A DNA stretch of 64,000 nucleotides from the NCBI RefSeq assembly GCF_963662255.1, contig NC_085053.1:2790001-2854000 (forward strand), written 5' to 3'. Positions 46,036-59,454 of this stretch are shown piece by piece. Below the pieces are notes generated by a model that had not been told where the DNA came from, did not search any database, and was given only the letters and a program-made list of their open reading frames with translations. Position numbers and translations under genes: made by a program. The number at the start of each line of letters is the position of its first letter. Within the stretch, counting starts at the first letter, position 1. The DNA is from Cinclus cinclus (Eukaryota > Chordata > Aves > Passeriformes > Cinclidae).

Positions 46036-49000
46036 ATCTGTGTTTTGCACAGGACTGAGCTCTTCCATTTCATTACAAGCACACAGACCCCCTACTTCAA
46101 ATCCGCCCTCTGAGCCCCACCAGCTCCAAAGCAATAAAGCTGCCCCATGGAGGACACCCCCAGGGTTTCACCCTCCCTTCAGAGGAGCTTTCTGCCTCCC
46201 CTGAGCCCAGCAGAGCCTACCTCCAGCCTGCTGCCCCAGGAAACAAGTTTCTTCCACTTCTGGCCAGCTCTGCTCAGTGCCAAGCTCATTCAGCACAGAA
46301 AGCAGATGGTTAAATAAATGTTTGCTGCACAAGGCAAACAAGCTGCCTTGAGGTGCTCTTTTGAGTTCCAGCTCTTTCCCCAGTGCCCAGCATGGGGATT
46401 ATGGAGAGAAGATCCCTCATTCTTGCTCTGAAGCCTCCCATTGCACAGCTGGGGTGCAGCTGCCCTCCTGCTGCCAGCCCAGGGGGACCTTGGCTACAAC
46501 TGTTGCAGCTCTGAAATACAAACCCGGGAGGTTTCGGGCAGCAGATGACCCAGGTGTTTGTCACAGGCCCAAAAGATGCGATGGAAAGAGCCAAGCATGG
46601 CCCCAGAGGCAGCAGAAACACGCAGGGATGGAGAGTGATTTATACAAAGTGGTTTGTGTGTCCCCCGTGGGGAATCACCTCCCCTGTTCACTGCCCATTT
46701 CTTGGGAGGAATCAGGAGGAAAGCTCAGTGCAGCAGAGCTGTTCCCCCACCCCGTGATCTGGTTTTGCTGCAGATGAAGGATGCTCCTGGCCCTCCTCAC
46801 TGCCCCTCCCATTCCAGGCTAAGCACGTGTGGGACACTGAGCTCGGCTGGGGCCTCGGAACGCTGCCGTGGAGCAGCAATAAAATGGGATAATAGGAACT
46901 GGAGGGTGAATTAAACATATGAATCACTTCCTCTCCTGGCTTTTCCTGCTCCTGCTGTTTCTCTTATCCCATTGCTTGAAGCTCAGTGAGAACATCCATT
47001 TCCTGTCCCCCCCCCTCTCTGCAGTGAACACCAAGGGGGTTCCTTTTTCTCTCATCATTTCCAGCTGACAACCACGGAGCTGTGCCAATGTTCCCAAGGT
47101 CGTTTCTCCATCACATGGCAAAGCAGAACCCTTGGGTGGCTTTAGCAGGAGACAGAGCTCTGCTGGCCCCCAGGAGTCAGCTCCTGTCTGTCCTGATGCA
47201 GTCTGGGGTTCTCTCCATCTCCTGTACACAGCCCATGCTCTTTGTACAGCCTTCATGTTCCCAAAGGATGGGTGCACAAGCACCCACAGACCCCTCAGCA
47301 CCTTACAGCTCTCCCTGGATGAGGCTGGGCACAGCTGCCATGAGCCTTCAAGGGTACCAGACAGCCCACTCCTTTTAGAAAAAAAACCCCAAAAGAGCGT
47401 TTCCCCAAAAAAAGGCCATTTTCCCCCACCAGCTCAGCCCCAGCCTGGAACCAGGGCATCACTGGCACAGCAAAGCACAGCTCCAGAGCCCTGAGGTGGC
47501 TCATTTGCAGAGGACACTCTGGCTCTCTCCTGCCATCTCCCTCACCCTGGGAGCAATCCTGCCAGGAAGGGTCTCCTGTCAGCCCAGCCTGTAATTAGGG
47601 CCAGCAGAGAGCTCAGGAAGCCCTGGGAGTCTGGTCCCCCCACCCTGGTGGCACATGGCAGGACCAAGGTCCCCTCCCCAGCTCCCTTGCCTTTATCTCA
47701 GCTGCAACATTGACTGCTCCAGCTCCGAGCTAATTACTCCCTGCAAGGAGATGCTGCCAGAGAAACCAGCCAAGAGGGACACCCCGAAACAGCAGAATGC
47801 CTGGCAGGCACAGACAGTGACAGGACATCTTGCTACAGCTGAAAGACAGATGGATGCAGCCATCTCCACCCAGAGTCCCCATTAAAAAGCCTCTCCCCAC
47901 AGATTGGGGAAGTAGCACAGCAGGGGAAGGCTTTGGCACCAGCTTTTCCTCCCACTTTGGGAATCCTGGGCTGTCCCTCTTCTCTCTGCTGCCAAGGTAA
48001 TGGATGCAGAGCAAAGCAGAGCTTGCAAAAGCCCCAAACCAGGCTCTGGTGGGACCATGAAGCACCAGCTCTTGGTTCCCTGATAACCCAAAGTCCTTTT
48101 GGGTTATCAAGGCCACTCCAAAGGTGCAGGGACCCAGGAGAGACAGACCCCTCCTTGTGTCTCAGTATCTTGAACGGCCTCAGGGACATTTGTTGCACGT
48201 CTGGGGGTCTTCAGTGCAAGCCTAGGAGGGCACTGAGGGTTTGTGATGGCAAATGAAGCTGCAGGTCCCTGTCCCAGCATCACCCAGGCACAGAACAGGG
48301 ACAAGGCACCAGATCAACCTCCCTCACACTGGTGGTGCTGCAGGGAGAGATGCAGCTCTGGGCAGTGTTCAGGTCCAACACTTTGGGTCACTTCAGTGCA
48401 TCTGGGAGTGCAAGCTTTTCAACCCTGAGAGCACTCTAGAGCACAACTCTGAATTCCCATGCTGAATAATCACCTTTTATTTGCCATCTGAGACAGCTGA
48501 GCATTGAATCACTGCAATTTCCAAGTGGGGAAAACTGTTTTGTCAGCTGAAGGAAGACTAAATTGGTGCAGTCAGAATTTTCATCCATCTCCCCTCAACG
48601 TGTGCTCCTCCTGTCCCCCTCCACAAGGCAGTCTGAAGGCTTCCAGCACCTCAGGTGCCAAACAGAACAGTTCCTGCCATGATCCATAAATAGATATGGA
48701 AAAAATTCCCAAATTCTCAGCTGTGAAGAGGGGGTCACACCACGGTGCCAGAAGATCCTGTCATAGCAGGCATCACTTGCATCTCTAAGAAAGGTCCAAG
48801 TAACTGCAAAATAGTTCCATTACAGCAACAAAAGCAGATTTAATCATAAAAGGATGATTTTATGAGCCCTTGGGAGATCTCACAAAACATACACCAATGC
48901 TTCTGTGTTAGAAACACTTCCCAAGCTGCAGGGAGTTTACAACGAGAATTCCAAGGGGAAAAAAAAAAAAAAAAATCCAGCTCCGTGGGAGACTGGGAGG

Positions 49001-52000
49001 AACAGGCCAGGACATCAGCCCGAGGGGTGTCTGCAGAGATCCCAGCCACAGTGAGACTGAGAAGAGCAGAGATTCAGGAGTGAGCAGCACTGGGGTGAGA
49101 GGTGGGAGCTCAGAGCAGTTCTGCTGTCTCCATTGCAACAAAAACTGACAGAAACCACCCTGAATTCATCCCAGAGCACAATGAGTTCAAAACAACAGAC
49201 AGATCATCTCCTCGGTGTTTTGGTTTTTTTTTTCCTTTATGTACAAATGCAATTAACCTGTGGGATTCATCACCACAGAGCTAATTGAGAGTAAGGACTC
49301 GAGGGAGCTGCACACAGAACAAGCAGCACACACAGCAAAGAGAATCCATGATGGCTGGGGATAGGATAAAGTGTCCCTTGGGGTGGTATTCCCTGGTGGC
49401 TCTCCCAAGCAGGAAGCTGCTGCCCAGGGACTCAGGGGACCTTACCAAGGGCTTGGTTCTTTAGTCAGACCAGAGAGAAATCAAGGAGATGTGAGTCCCT
49501 TCCAGCCAGGGAAGGTTATGCTGGCTTTGGAGAGGGCCGGGATAAGGAAGGGGTTTTCCTTTCCTGGAAACTGGCCGTCTCCAGGGGCATACAGGAGCTT
49601 GAGGGCAGGGAGCTGGGTTCCCTCAAGACCCACATTTGGGGTCAGGGATCCATCCAGCCCTTCCCAGCCCTTCTTTGTACACGAGGGGATCATCAGGCAA
49701 GCCCCAAACCTGCCACCTCTCCACGTTCCTGAGGAGCTTCACGAGCTGCCTGTCCCACCTCAGACCCTGAGCACTACCAGGGATGAGGAAAGCAGACCTT
49801 CCCAGACATTCTTGGAGAGAAGTTCACTCTGCCCAGCAGCCAAGAAAAATGACTGCTCAAATCCACTGCAGCTGCTGCCAGTGAGGATAATTGTCCAGGG
49901 GAGGAAAAAGGATGGAGTAGTGACCTTCCATCCCCTGCCCCGTGCTCCAGAAAGGCACAAACCTCCTCACTTTGCCTAATTACATCCTATGTCATCACCA
50001 GAAGCCTTAAACCCACCTAATGAGAAAGAGTTGCTTCTACCTGAAGCATTACTGAGACAGTCCCCAGACCCATGTGGGGCAACACCATCACCTCTCGTGA
50101 CCCTCCTTGCTCCTAGAGCCTGCAAACGTGGCGGAAGAGCACAGACAAGCTCATTTTTATTTCACAGCCCTCTGTAGTCTTCTCTTTCCAGACTTTTTCA
50201 CCACCTGAGCTCAGAATTAGTTTGGTTTTTGAGCACCTACAGCTCTCTGCAGCATCACACTGCTCCACAAACCTGGATCCTGTTGCTTCCAGCTGAAGCC
50301 CCTTAGACTTCACATAAAATCCAAAATCAAGTCATTCCCACACCCCCTCTCTGAGTCACTGGTGATTTCACAGAGAAACAGCTTCAGGTACTCCCCAGAC
50401 CTCCTCTTCCCTAGCAAGTACCCAGCAGGGACAGTGATGGCAGAAGGAGTCTCCAGCATCATGGCCCAGGGGGAAATGGATCTGGCAAGGAGACCTGCCC
50501 CAAACCTCCCCTTCCTGCCAGAAAGAGGCAGGATGGGACCAGGATCACTCCTGATCCCCTTCCAAGAGTGCAGCAGCAATTTCCAGGCAGCACAGCAGCT
50601 ACCAAAGCTGACAGTCATCTTCCAGCTGGGCCACACGCTCCAGGCCATTCCTCTAGTCCCTTGGAGCAGAGCTCTCCCCAGGGAGATGTAAAGCAGGATA
50701 AGAATGAGGAGCCAGGAGTGACAGTGCTTGGAAGAGGCTGTTTTACAGCTCAAGCCAGGCAATGGGAAAAACATTCATCTCCACCAACTCATTCGGCACC
50801 CAGGAGGTTTTTATTTTATTACTTTGGATACAACAGAGGGTGAGTTATTGATCAAAGATGCTGCTGAACTATTAAAGTGAGCACTGCATCTGGATGCTCA
50901 CAGGACATCTGGCCAGGGGCAGGAGAGTGCCAGAGGTCAGAGGGGGAGAGGAGAACCCTGGAACACAGTGCCAGGAGATGCCTTTGGAGGCATTCAGAGC
51001 AGGGAAGAAGCCAGGTAGCTGCTGCAGGAGGGACATCCCACATGACTGTGGAGTGCTCAGGCACAGCAGGAGCAGAGGGGACAGCACTGGACATGAGCAT
51101 TCATCCACAGGGTCCTCCTGACCTAAACCTTCCTCTGGTTCCATCACAAGTGTGTGGCTGCAGATCACTTCTATTTTAAAATTGGAGAAGAAGGAGGTTC
51201 TAAACAGACAGCAAATCCATGCTCTGGTGCCAGCAGAGCAGATTCTCTTCTCCAACATGGTCCTGACCTGAGCTCTGCCCCCAGCCCAGGAAAAAGGGCC
51301 AACAACACCGAGGCTTGACAACTCGCTGCGTAAATCCTACACTTCTGGTACAACTCCACCCTAAGGATCCCTCCGAGGGGAAAGGGTCCCCCAGTGCGTG
51401 GCCAGGAGCAGCTCACAGGTGGGCTGGGGCCAGGTGATGGGTGTGAAGTCGAGCAGAGGTCAGGGATTCCTTCACCCCAAGGGACCAGGTGTGTGACCAG
51501 GCTCAGCACAGCGAGGAAAGCCTCGAGGAAACGTTGAGTTCAGCTGCTGTGAGACAACGGGGAGGCAAAAACAAAGAGCCTGTGCAAGGAAGCAAAAACT
51601 CTCTAGCAGGTACTGGGGTCAGGAAGCATCCCTGGGTCAGCCCAGCGCTCCTGCCCAGGGATGCCCGGCTCTCCAGCCTCCTCTGGAGCAGCTCGCCGTG
51701 GGCAGGAGCCCCATCTGCCGGCTTGGCCACGGAGGATGCTCAATCCAGCTCCGCAGGGCGAGGGGAAACCTCCAAGGCACAGGGCTTGGAGCTAAACCCC
51801 TGCGGCAGGCATCAGGGATGCTTCCAGGCAAACAAGTCCACATCCAGCCCTGCCTCCCCTCCACATTCCACCAGAAAAACAGTTTCACCAGGCCACTAAA
51901 ACCTTTACCAAGCGACCCATCTGCAAAAATCACCTGCTGTCGAGCAGCCACGGCAAAGCTGTGGATTGCTTTGCTCCTCACGCACGAGCACAGAGATGCA

Positions 52001-53386
52001 GGACCCACTCTCCACCCCGATGCAGCAGTAATATTGTACCCATCACCTCCAGCAGGGTATAAGTCAGCCCCCAGAGCCCGAGGAACAAGCCCCTGCTGAC
52101 AGTAGCAGAGAAGGTGGGCTGAGGAAACCAAGAGGCTGATGCCAGGGGAGCAGAAGCACTGAATATTTACACAGCCTGCCAACAGCCCCCAGGCAAGGAG
52201 GTGGCAACTCTACAATTTGAGAATTAAAAAGTGCAGCCAGCATAACAATTTTTGCATCACTAAAAGCGCAATAAAATTACTTAAACATACCCAACAGGGG
52301 ACATTAAACTCAGCCAGGACAAAGGGAAGCAAGTGCTTAAGCAGTGCAAAGAAAAATCCCGGCTCCTGGGGGTTTGATGGTGTTTAGTGGTCAGGAGGTA
52401 TCGGAGTCCACAGAACACAAAGGCACTTCTCACCCACCACCAGAAGAGAGCCAGGAATGAGGTGAGAAAATAACCAAGTACTGGCGGCAGCAGCAGCAGC
52501 AGAAGGGTTCCCAAGGAGGAAATATCCCCTTCCCTGGGTGCTTGCAGGAGGGCAAGGAGGGGAGATACTACTTCAACCTGATCCAGGTCCCCTGCCTTCA
52601 TGCACCAGGGAGGGCCAAAGGAGGGCCGCAGACAAACAGAACAGCCCAACCTCCCCCAGAGAGCCAAACTAAGATCCCTGGGCTGAGCTTAAATGCAGTC
52701 TTTGGTACAGGGTGTGGGTGGGATGCCCAGGTGGCACCAGCTGGGACCCAGTCTTGCAGGTGAAGAGAGGTGAGAGCAATGTCCCATCACCCAGGTGCCA
52801 CTGATGACTGTGATGCTCCCAGGTGAGCCAAGATACACTGCAGTAAACAACGTGTCACCTTGGGGACAGGATGAGGACCCTGCCAGGAGCAGCACAAAGC
52901 CACCCACCATCCTGTCCATGTCCACCCTCTCAGTGAGCCTTGCACCTCCAGAAGGAATTGCCATTGCCTCCTGTAGGAAAGCAGGGAAGCTTCTGCAAGG
53001 CAGGGACCCATCCCAGTGTCTTCCCCTCTCCCAGCCAGCACATCTGTCCCAGCAAGGTTGGGGGTTTGCTGGTGTTTATGCTGTGCCTTGGCTTGCCTTC
53101 ATCTCTCAGCCTTTTTCATGTCAGGCTACCCCACGAGAAGTTGACACCTTCCACTGCTGGCCTCAGGGACTTATCCCTGCCAAGGCTCTGGGGACATGCA
53201 TGGGGTCTGGAGCAGATCCAGGCAGCAGCAGCTCTGGAACAACCACACACTGTCCCACCCCAGCATCCCTGTGCCAAGTGCTACAGGCTGGGAGTGCCTT
53301 GTGGTGTCCTTACAAGTGCATAAAGAAAGCCAAAGTCACAATAACTCCACCCACCCACCCCCATTTTCTTGGTTTTCTTTTTGTGT
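46036..53386. other. Long gene-free interval
   Basis: About 7.3 kb of unique DNA with no CR1, no splice-supported exon and no RNA gene recognised. A poly(A) run lies at 48,959-48,976. A patch at about 46,860-46,922 (AATAAAATGGGATAATAGG, GAATTAAACATATGAATC) is AT-rich with homeodomain-like sites. Frames up to about 200 codons (49.4-50.0 kb plus, 51.6-52.2 kb minus) lack motifs. Confidence 0.45.
48959..48976 (+). repeat. Poly(A) run
   Basis: About 18 consecutive A. Confidence 0.9.
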
Positions 53387-53576
53387 GATTTTTTGTTGTT
53401 GTTGGTTGGGGGGGGGGGGGGGTTGGGGGCGTTTTGAGATTTTTGGGCTTTTTTTTGTTTGGAGTTTGGGGGGGGGGCTTGGGTATTTTAGTTGTTTTTT
53501 TTTGGGGGGGGGGGTTCTTTGGTTTGGTTTGGTTTGGTTCGGTTTGGTTTGGTTTGGTTTGGTTTGGTTTGGTTTT
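53387..53576 (+). repeat. G/T-rich block with (GGTTT)n array
   Basis: Nearly pure G and T on the plus strand. It holds a G run of about 15 at 53,408-53,422, further runs of 8-11 G near 53,470 and 53,505, and about 11 GGTTT units at 53,518-53,576. The C-free plus strand gives fake proteins in several frames (for example WFGLVWFGLV-like and PNQTKPNQTK-like repeats). The G-runs could fold into quadruplexes. Confidence 0.93.
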
Positions 53577-54779
53577 TTGAGGGTTCCAGGTGCCAAGCAT
53601 CTCCTAACACAGCCAAGTGAGCAGGTTCAGCGACTCCCTGGAAAAACCTGGGAATCCCCATGGGATGAAACGCAGTCACAGCAGCGCTGATGTGCAGATG
53701 AGCACTTCAGGGGTGTGATGGAACTTTTGGGTCTGTCCCACCTCCTCTGAGGCTGGACCCACTGGACCCCGGGGGACAGAGTCACCGGGAGCAAACTGCA
53801 TCTCCCGGGAACAGGCAGCACATTGCAGCAGCCGGATTTCCCCTGACAAGCTACTGCCAACTTCCACGAGAGGGCTTTGCTGCACAAGGAAAGGAAACGA
53901 GAGAAGCTCCATTCACAACCTGTTTCCACTTAGGTCCTGCTTTTTCCCCACATCTCAGCCATGGCTTAGCAGGCACCAGCAGGACACGGTCACCAAGGAT
54001 TACACCCAAAGATGGTATTCACACGTTAGTGATGGTATTGACACTTTTTTTTGTCACTGAAGCCTCTCTTTCCATGGCGAGCTGTAACCGGGGGTGGCCA
54101 CAGCTGAGCCCAGCTTTCCCAGGGGACTGTGGCACTAAACCTGTCCCCGAAGCACGGACACAGCCTTAGACACCCACCTGCACAACAAGCTGGCCACTGC
54201 ATTTGGAGAGGCACCGGGCTGTCACCCGCAATCCCTCCCACCAGAGCCGGGCGCTTTGAAGCACATCTGATGATGGATGGGCAGTGCCCTTGTTCCCACG
54301 GAGATAAGCACCGCTGGCTGCCACCGTGGGAACTCGCGGGGCAGAGGAGGAGCATGAGAGAGGATGATGAGTCTTCTGCCCCCGGCCGGGCCAAAAGAAT
54401 TCACCCCGATTTCCACGCACACTCATGCTGGCCCCGAGCAGGAGACGTGAATCACGGTGCAGGTACGTGCAGGGACACGTCGCAGGCCACCGGCTCCAGG
54501 AAATGACAGTGGCACATTGCACCTGGGCTGGCCAGCCCTGAGCGTGTCCTTACAGACACCAACCCCTCATCTGAATAAATGCAGCTGCCTTTGGGTAGCG
54601 CTGCCTTAGATGAAGAGCTCCCAGATCCCTGAACTTCAAACCAGTCCCCAAAAGGGTGAGGTCTGGAGTAGGACAGCTGCTTAATCTCACGGGGGTTGAG
54701 TTCCATGAGGGCTCATCTCTTGCCAAGCTGTCTCCAGGCTGGCTGGAGGGCCGGAACCACACAGCATCTCTCAAGATCA
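53577..54779. other. Gene-free interval
   Basis: No supported gene. A plus-strand donor consensus (GTGCAG|GTACGT, GT at 54,463) precedes the CpG island but has no identifiable exon. Confidence 0.35.
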
Positions 54780-55290
54780 CCCCAGCCTCCTCCTCTCCCG
54801 ACCTAACACGAAGCGACGCGTGGCCGGGCGGGCAGGAGCCGCGGGGGGATGCGCCGGCTGCTTTTGCCAAGCGGCTGCTTCCCCCGAGGCTGTGCTCGGA
54901 AAACAGCACCGCAGAGAGGCACGGCTGAGCACACGGCCGAGTTCCCACTGCCCCCGGCGCTCCGGAGCTTCTCCACACCCGGGGGAGACACAGCCAGCTC
55001 TGCACCGGGAGCTCTGCGGCTCCAGAGATTGCCGCGGGCACAAAACCGGGATTGCCGGGATTCCACTGGGAGCTGAGAGGGAAGGAGCGGGCTGCGGCCG
55101 GGAGAGTGAGGCACTGGGCGACCTGGGAGGGGACTGCCCTTGCCAGCATGGCAGGGCTGGGATCAGAGCCCGGCACTGTGCTCGGCTCGCCAGGCGGCAC
55201 AGCCACCTTGCCTTGCCCGGGGAGGAGCGTAGGGACACGAAAGGTGGCTCCTTCCTCCTGCCGCTTTGTCGTCCCGTTCATTTTTATCAG
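54780..55290. promoter_or_regulatory. Orphan CpG island
   Basis: Dense CpGs (ACGAAGCGACGCGTGGCCGG near 54,809; CCGGCGCTCCGGAGC near 54,955; GCTGCGGCCGGGAG near 55,092) in a CpG-poor neighbourhood. Open frames run on both strands because of GC content and match nothing I know. It may be the promoter of a non-coding RNA or a distal element of IER5, about 8 kb away. Confidence 0.4.
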
Positions 55291-55989
55291 CATTCCCTCC
55301 TGCCTGGATATGAGGCCACCTGAGAAGTGTCTCCTGGTGCTCCCGCAGCAGCAGCCAGCCCGACACTGCTCTGAGCCCAGCGTGGCTGGTCCCTCCCCAC
55401 CTGGCCACTGACCAGGGACATCACGTCACACTCGCCTGAGCTGAAGGCAAACGCTCGCTCCTTTGCTGTTTCCAGGAAGGGAATTTCAGTGAGCCCGGCA
55501 CAGGGAGCGCTGCCAGGGCCAAAGGGAGACAAGGTCAAGCACGAGGCATGTGTCACCCTGGCCACCTCCCTGCACATTGGCCTTTTAACACAAAGCAATT
55601 CCTCCTGGAAAACCACAACAAAGACAAGGCTGGGAGAAATACAAACTGCAACTGTCTCACCAGTGCTATCCTCTGAGGATAGAGCCATGCTCCAAGAAGG
55701 AACGGGAGAACGATGCCATGAGTGTCCGGGGGGGGGGGTCTATACCCAGCTCCCTCCACCCAGTGTTTACATCCTGCTGGCGTTTGCTTTCCATTAACGT
55801 CAAAGCCAGAGGGCAGGGACACAGCAGTGAAGGAAGTGGCACAGGCTGCAGGGTGCTGGGTGCTGCCATGGCCTTTGCCAGGTGCCAGAGCTGGGAAGGC
55901 GAGTGTGGCACAGGGTAAGCCCCTGCTTGAAAACACCACAGAGGGTTTTGCAACTCTCCCTGGCCAGCTGTGCCACACCATCAGGGAGG
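55291..55989. other. Gene-free interval
   Basis: Unique sequence between the CpG island and a CR1 copy. A G run at about 55,729-55,738 is the only notable feature. Confidence 0.4.
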
Positions 55990-56160
55990 GAATCATAGAA
56001 TATTTTCGGCTGGAAGGGACTTCAAAAGATCCAGTCTTCCTGCCATGTGCAGGGGCTCTTTCCTCTATCTCAGGTTGCTCCAAGCCCCATCCAACCTGGC
56101 CTTGGACCCTTCCAGGGATAGGGCACCCACAGCTTCTCAGGGAAACCTGTTCCTAAGGAC
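55990..56160 (-). repeat. CR1 LINE 3' end, antisense
   Basis: 'AATCATAGAATATTTTCGGC' at its low end, then 'TGGAAGGGACTTCAAAAGAT', 'GGTTGCTCCAAGCCCCATCC' and 'CCTTCCAGGGATAGGGCACC'. The tail retains AATCATAGAAT, the complement of the CR1 terminal repeat. Confidence 0.9.
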
Positions 56161-57169
56161 AGGAAGAAAAGTCCCGGTTCCCTCCCCTGTCCATCCCCTG
56201 TCCCTCCTGCTTTCCCATGGGAGTTGTGCCTTCCTCCGGATGCAGCTCCTCCCAGCCTCCCCACCATGTCAAGGGCTCACGGGGTCAAATATTCCCACTG
56301 GACCACACAAGGCTGCAAACAGGCAGCAAGTGGCCAGCTCTGCCCTCCCCACACCCTTGCCCTGAGGGTTTTCCATCCACTCAGCCCTGGGCTGGGGGCA
56401 AGTTTGGGCTCCAGGGGTTTCTCTCTCACCCCAGAGAGGTGAGGGTATGCCACTGCCCCTCACAAGTCGCCCATTCCCACAGGAGTGTAGACGCTTTTTG
56501 ATGTTGCACTCTGACCGCTGTAAAACACTTCCCTGGGCCAGTTTTGGGTGAAAAACCACATCAATTCCTCCTGCCTTAAAAAACAGCAGTCCCATTGCCA
56601 TGGAGATAGAGCGCTGCACTGCTCCTATATCCTCCTTTCACTCAGTCGAGGCAAAGCAGGGATACTTGGTGCCCTCAGCACCGTGCCTTGGGGGCAAATC
56701 TGTGTCCTGTCCTGGCTCCTGGCTTGGCACTTCCACTAATACTAATGGCCAGGTAAGCGGGAATAAATGTGAGAAACGGAGCGGGACACTGCTATAACAG
56801 CCACTTCCTCCCTTTTTTTCCTAGGGATGCTCCAGCTGGGACCCCGGCTCCACGAGGGACATCACCGGGGGGATCCGCTGCTGCTGTGCCACACTGCCAG
56901 CATCCTCTGCTGGTTCCAGAAAGGCAGCAAGGCACCCTGTCACGCCAGATCCGCCAGCCCGGGGCTGAGGGGAGAGGACACCCACAGGACTCCCATAGAC
57001 CAAGCCTGGAGCGGCACTGGGGCTCCCACCTCTGCATCCCACCCCGGGCATGCTCCCTGCTTCCTGCTCTCTGTTCCCTTTCCTGCCTCTCCCAGCCCAC
57101 CCTCCAGATTTCCGAGCGAGCCGTGTCCTTCCTGCCCTTCACAGCAGGGCGGGCATGGCCCATCCGCCC

Positions 57170-57640
57170 AGCCAGCCGCCTGCTTCTCCACTTCCCTCCC
57201 TGCTCTCCATTCCCCGCGCCCCTGGCTTCCCCCCGGCTCCGCCTGAGCCGGGAGCGCAGGGCTCCGCTGGCAGCCTGGAGGCTGCGGCTTGCCAAAGCAA
57301 ACAGCGCGCAAGGAGGAGGAGGAGGAGGAGGAGGAGGAGGAGGAGGAGGAGGAGGGCGGCCGAGGCCGGAGCAGGCAAAGGGCAGAGTCCACCAGCGGAC
57401 CCTGCGGCAGCTCCGCGCCGGGGAGGGAGGTTCCTTCCCCTCGCTTTCCAAACGCGCCGTGCCAGCCGGAGCTCGGCGGGCGGCGGGAGTCGGAGGCGAT
57501 CCTTGGCTCAGCAGAGCCCGGGATGCTGAGCGGCACCTCGGGGGGCTGAGCGCTCTTTGCGCCATCCCTCGGGTGGGTCTGGGGTAGGGGCTGAGCTTCG
57601 CGGGGTGCGGGAGGCCAAGGGAAAGCGGATCCCCGGCTGG
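57170..57640. promoter_or_regulatory. Orphan CpG island with GGA repeat
   Basis: CpG-dense sequence (AACGCGCCGTGCCAGCCGG near 57,450; GGCGGGCGGCGGGAGTCGG near 57,476) holding a 45-base GGA array. It lies about 5 kb past the IER5 3' end. Long frames on both strands come from GC content and the trinucleotide repeat. A plus-strand donor consensus CCAG|GTAAGC lies 0.4 kb away (GT at 56,753), so a plus-strand non-coding transcript in the area is possible but unproven. Confidence 0.4.
57311..57355 (+). repeat. (GGA)n trinucleotide repeat
   Basis: About 15 uninterrupted GGA/AGG units, homopurine on the plus strand. Confidence 0.95.
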
Positions 57641-59454
57641 AGTTCTCCTGCAAGCAATTTAAAGCGAGGTCTTTTCCTCCCGCTCTGCTCGCTGCCAGGA
57701 AAAGCAGCAGGAAAATATTTCCCTGGGAATTGTTTTTGTTCCTTCCTCTGTGTCTGTGCGCATGAAGCTCTCCTCCGCCTTGGACATGCCTCAACCTGTC
57801 CCGAGGCTCAGATTAATCCCTTGCACCGCCAGGGACGACAGCTGAGGTCAGATGCTGTCAACAGAGGCAAAGAGGAGGAGGAGACCTTCCCCCTAGGAAA
57901 CCACATTTGTTCCCAACCAGAGCAGTGAGCATGAAAACAGACAGCCCTGGCTGCTTCTCCCGAGCAGGAGGTCACCCTGCAACACGGCAGCACAACGGAG
58001 CATCCCGCAGGACAGGGACACCTCGCTGCTGGCAGCGCTGCAGTGATGTGGCAGAGCCTAAAGCCCGGCTTAAGCGCAAGGCTGGTCTGAGTTGGGGTGG
58101 CTGCAGGCGGCAAATGCATCTGCAGCCAAGCAGGTCACAGCACGCAGGGTTTTGGGGCGTGTGGGTGCCTGAAAACAGGTCAGTGACAATCGGTATTTCT
58201 GCTTCTCTGCCAGCCTGGGAAAGGTCTGGCTGGCCTCCTTGGCTGTGGCTGCAGGAAAGGGAAAGAGGATGAGGTGTCCTCCCCGGCTGCACCAGAGAAG
58301 TGAGAGCTGGGCCACGAGAGCCAGCCCAGATGCCTGAACCCCACTGCCTAGGAGGAAGAGAGGAGGGAGGGAAAGTGGGAAAATTGGGATCGAGAGAGAG
58401 GGCGTCCACCTCAATGCCAGTCCTTTGGTGCTCAAACACCACCTCGGAGCAACTGGGAGAAACTCGGGAGAGCTCCAGTAAATGATGCTCCTCAGCCCCT
58501 GCCCAGGCAGTTTACCTCCCTCTCCTCCCTTTTTTTCCCTTTGCCTCGCGTGAGTGCTTGGGAAACAAACGATGACTATTTGCCTGCAATTCTAAGCCCT
58601 TCCCTCCCCCTCTCCCCAGGCTCCATCACCAATAAATCACCCCGCTGGGAGAGAGGGCCAGAGGAAACCAGAGGCACAAAACCTCAAACGGAGCCTTTCC
58701 CCCCCGCTCCAACTCTGTTCTCCCAAGCAGCTCTGCATTTCATTAGGCGGCCAGGCCAGCCCTCGCCCAGCTGGGGAGAAGGAGGGAGGGGAGGGGGGCC
58801 CCTCAGGGTTTGCATGTCGGGAGCAGAAATCACAACCAGAAGACCGGGAGAAGGGAGTTGTTTGCGTTTGTCGCTCATCCCGGTGCTCGCCCGGCCCTGA
58901 CCCTGCCCCCGGGAACCGTGCTGGCCTGGAATAACTCTCTTCCACTGGGTTCCCTCCTTGCCAAGGCAGCTCTGGGAACCTTCCAGTCAGCTTCTCCCCA
59001 CTCCAGTCATCCCCTCACGGTGCCAAACCCTCTCTCTGCCCCTTTCTAACCTCTCAAAGGATCCTCCTTGGAAGAAGCCCTGCAGTTCTCCATGAGCCTT
59101 AGCCCTGCCAGCAAGCTCCACAACCTTCCCCCTCCCCTTGGGCTGGACCACCCTGCCCAGGAAAATGCGGAGCCTCTCCCTGTGCCCCTGCAAGAACCCC
59201 CCAAGCCGCCGGGGACCGAGGAGGGGGTTCCCCCCACCCACACTAAATATAGATTGGCAGAGCATCGCCGGCAAGCACAGAACATTGGAGACAGATGCAA
59301 GCCCCGCAGCAGCACGGGAGATCCAGGCGTGCCTCTCGTCAGCCTTTGGAACTACCATCTAAGCACGCAGCACCGTGCCACAGCACTCCCCATTCTTCCT
59401 TCCCCCCAAGAAAAACCCTGTCCTGGGGTTTAGCCTTTGGCAAAGCTTTCCACC

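Noticed and set aside
53310..53690. Repetitive proteins (FGLVW-type and NQTKP-type) on both strands
   Set aside because: Translation of the GGTTT array and G runs in several frames; not coding.
56769..57794. Frames of 257-284 codons over the 57-kb island, including polyglycine/polyglutamate/polyserine stretches
   Set aside because: All three frames of the GGA repeat are open on both strands. There is no start context, splice sites or family match.
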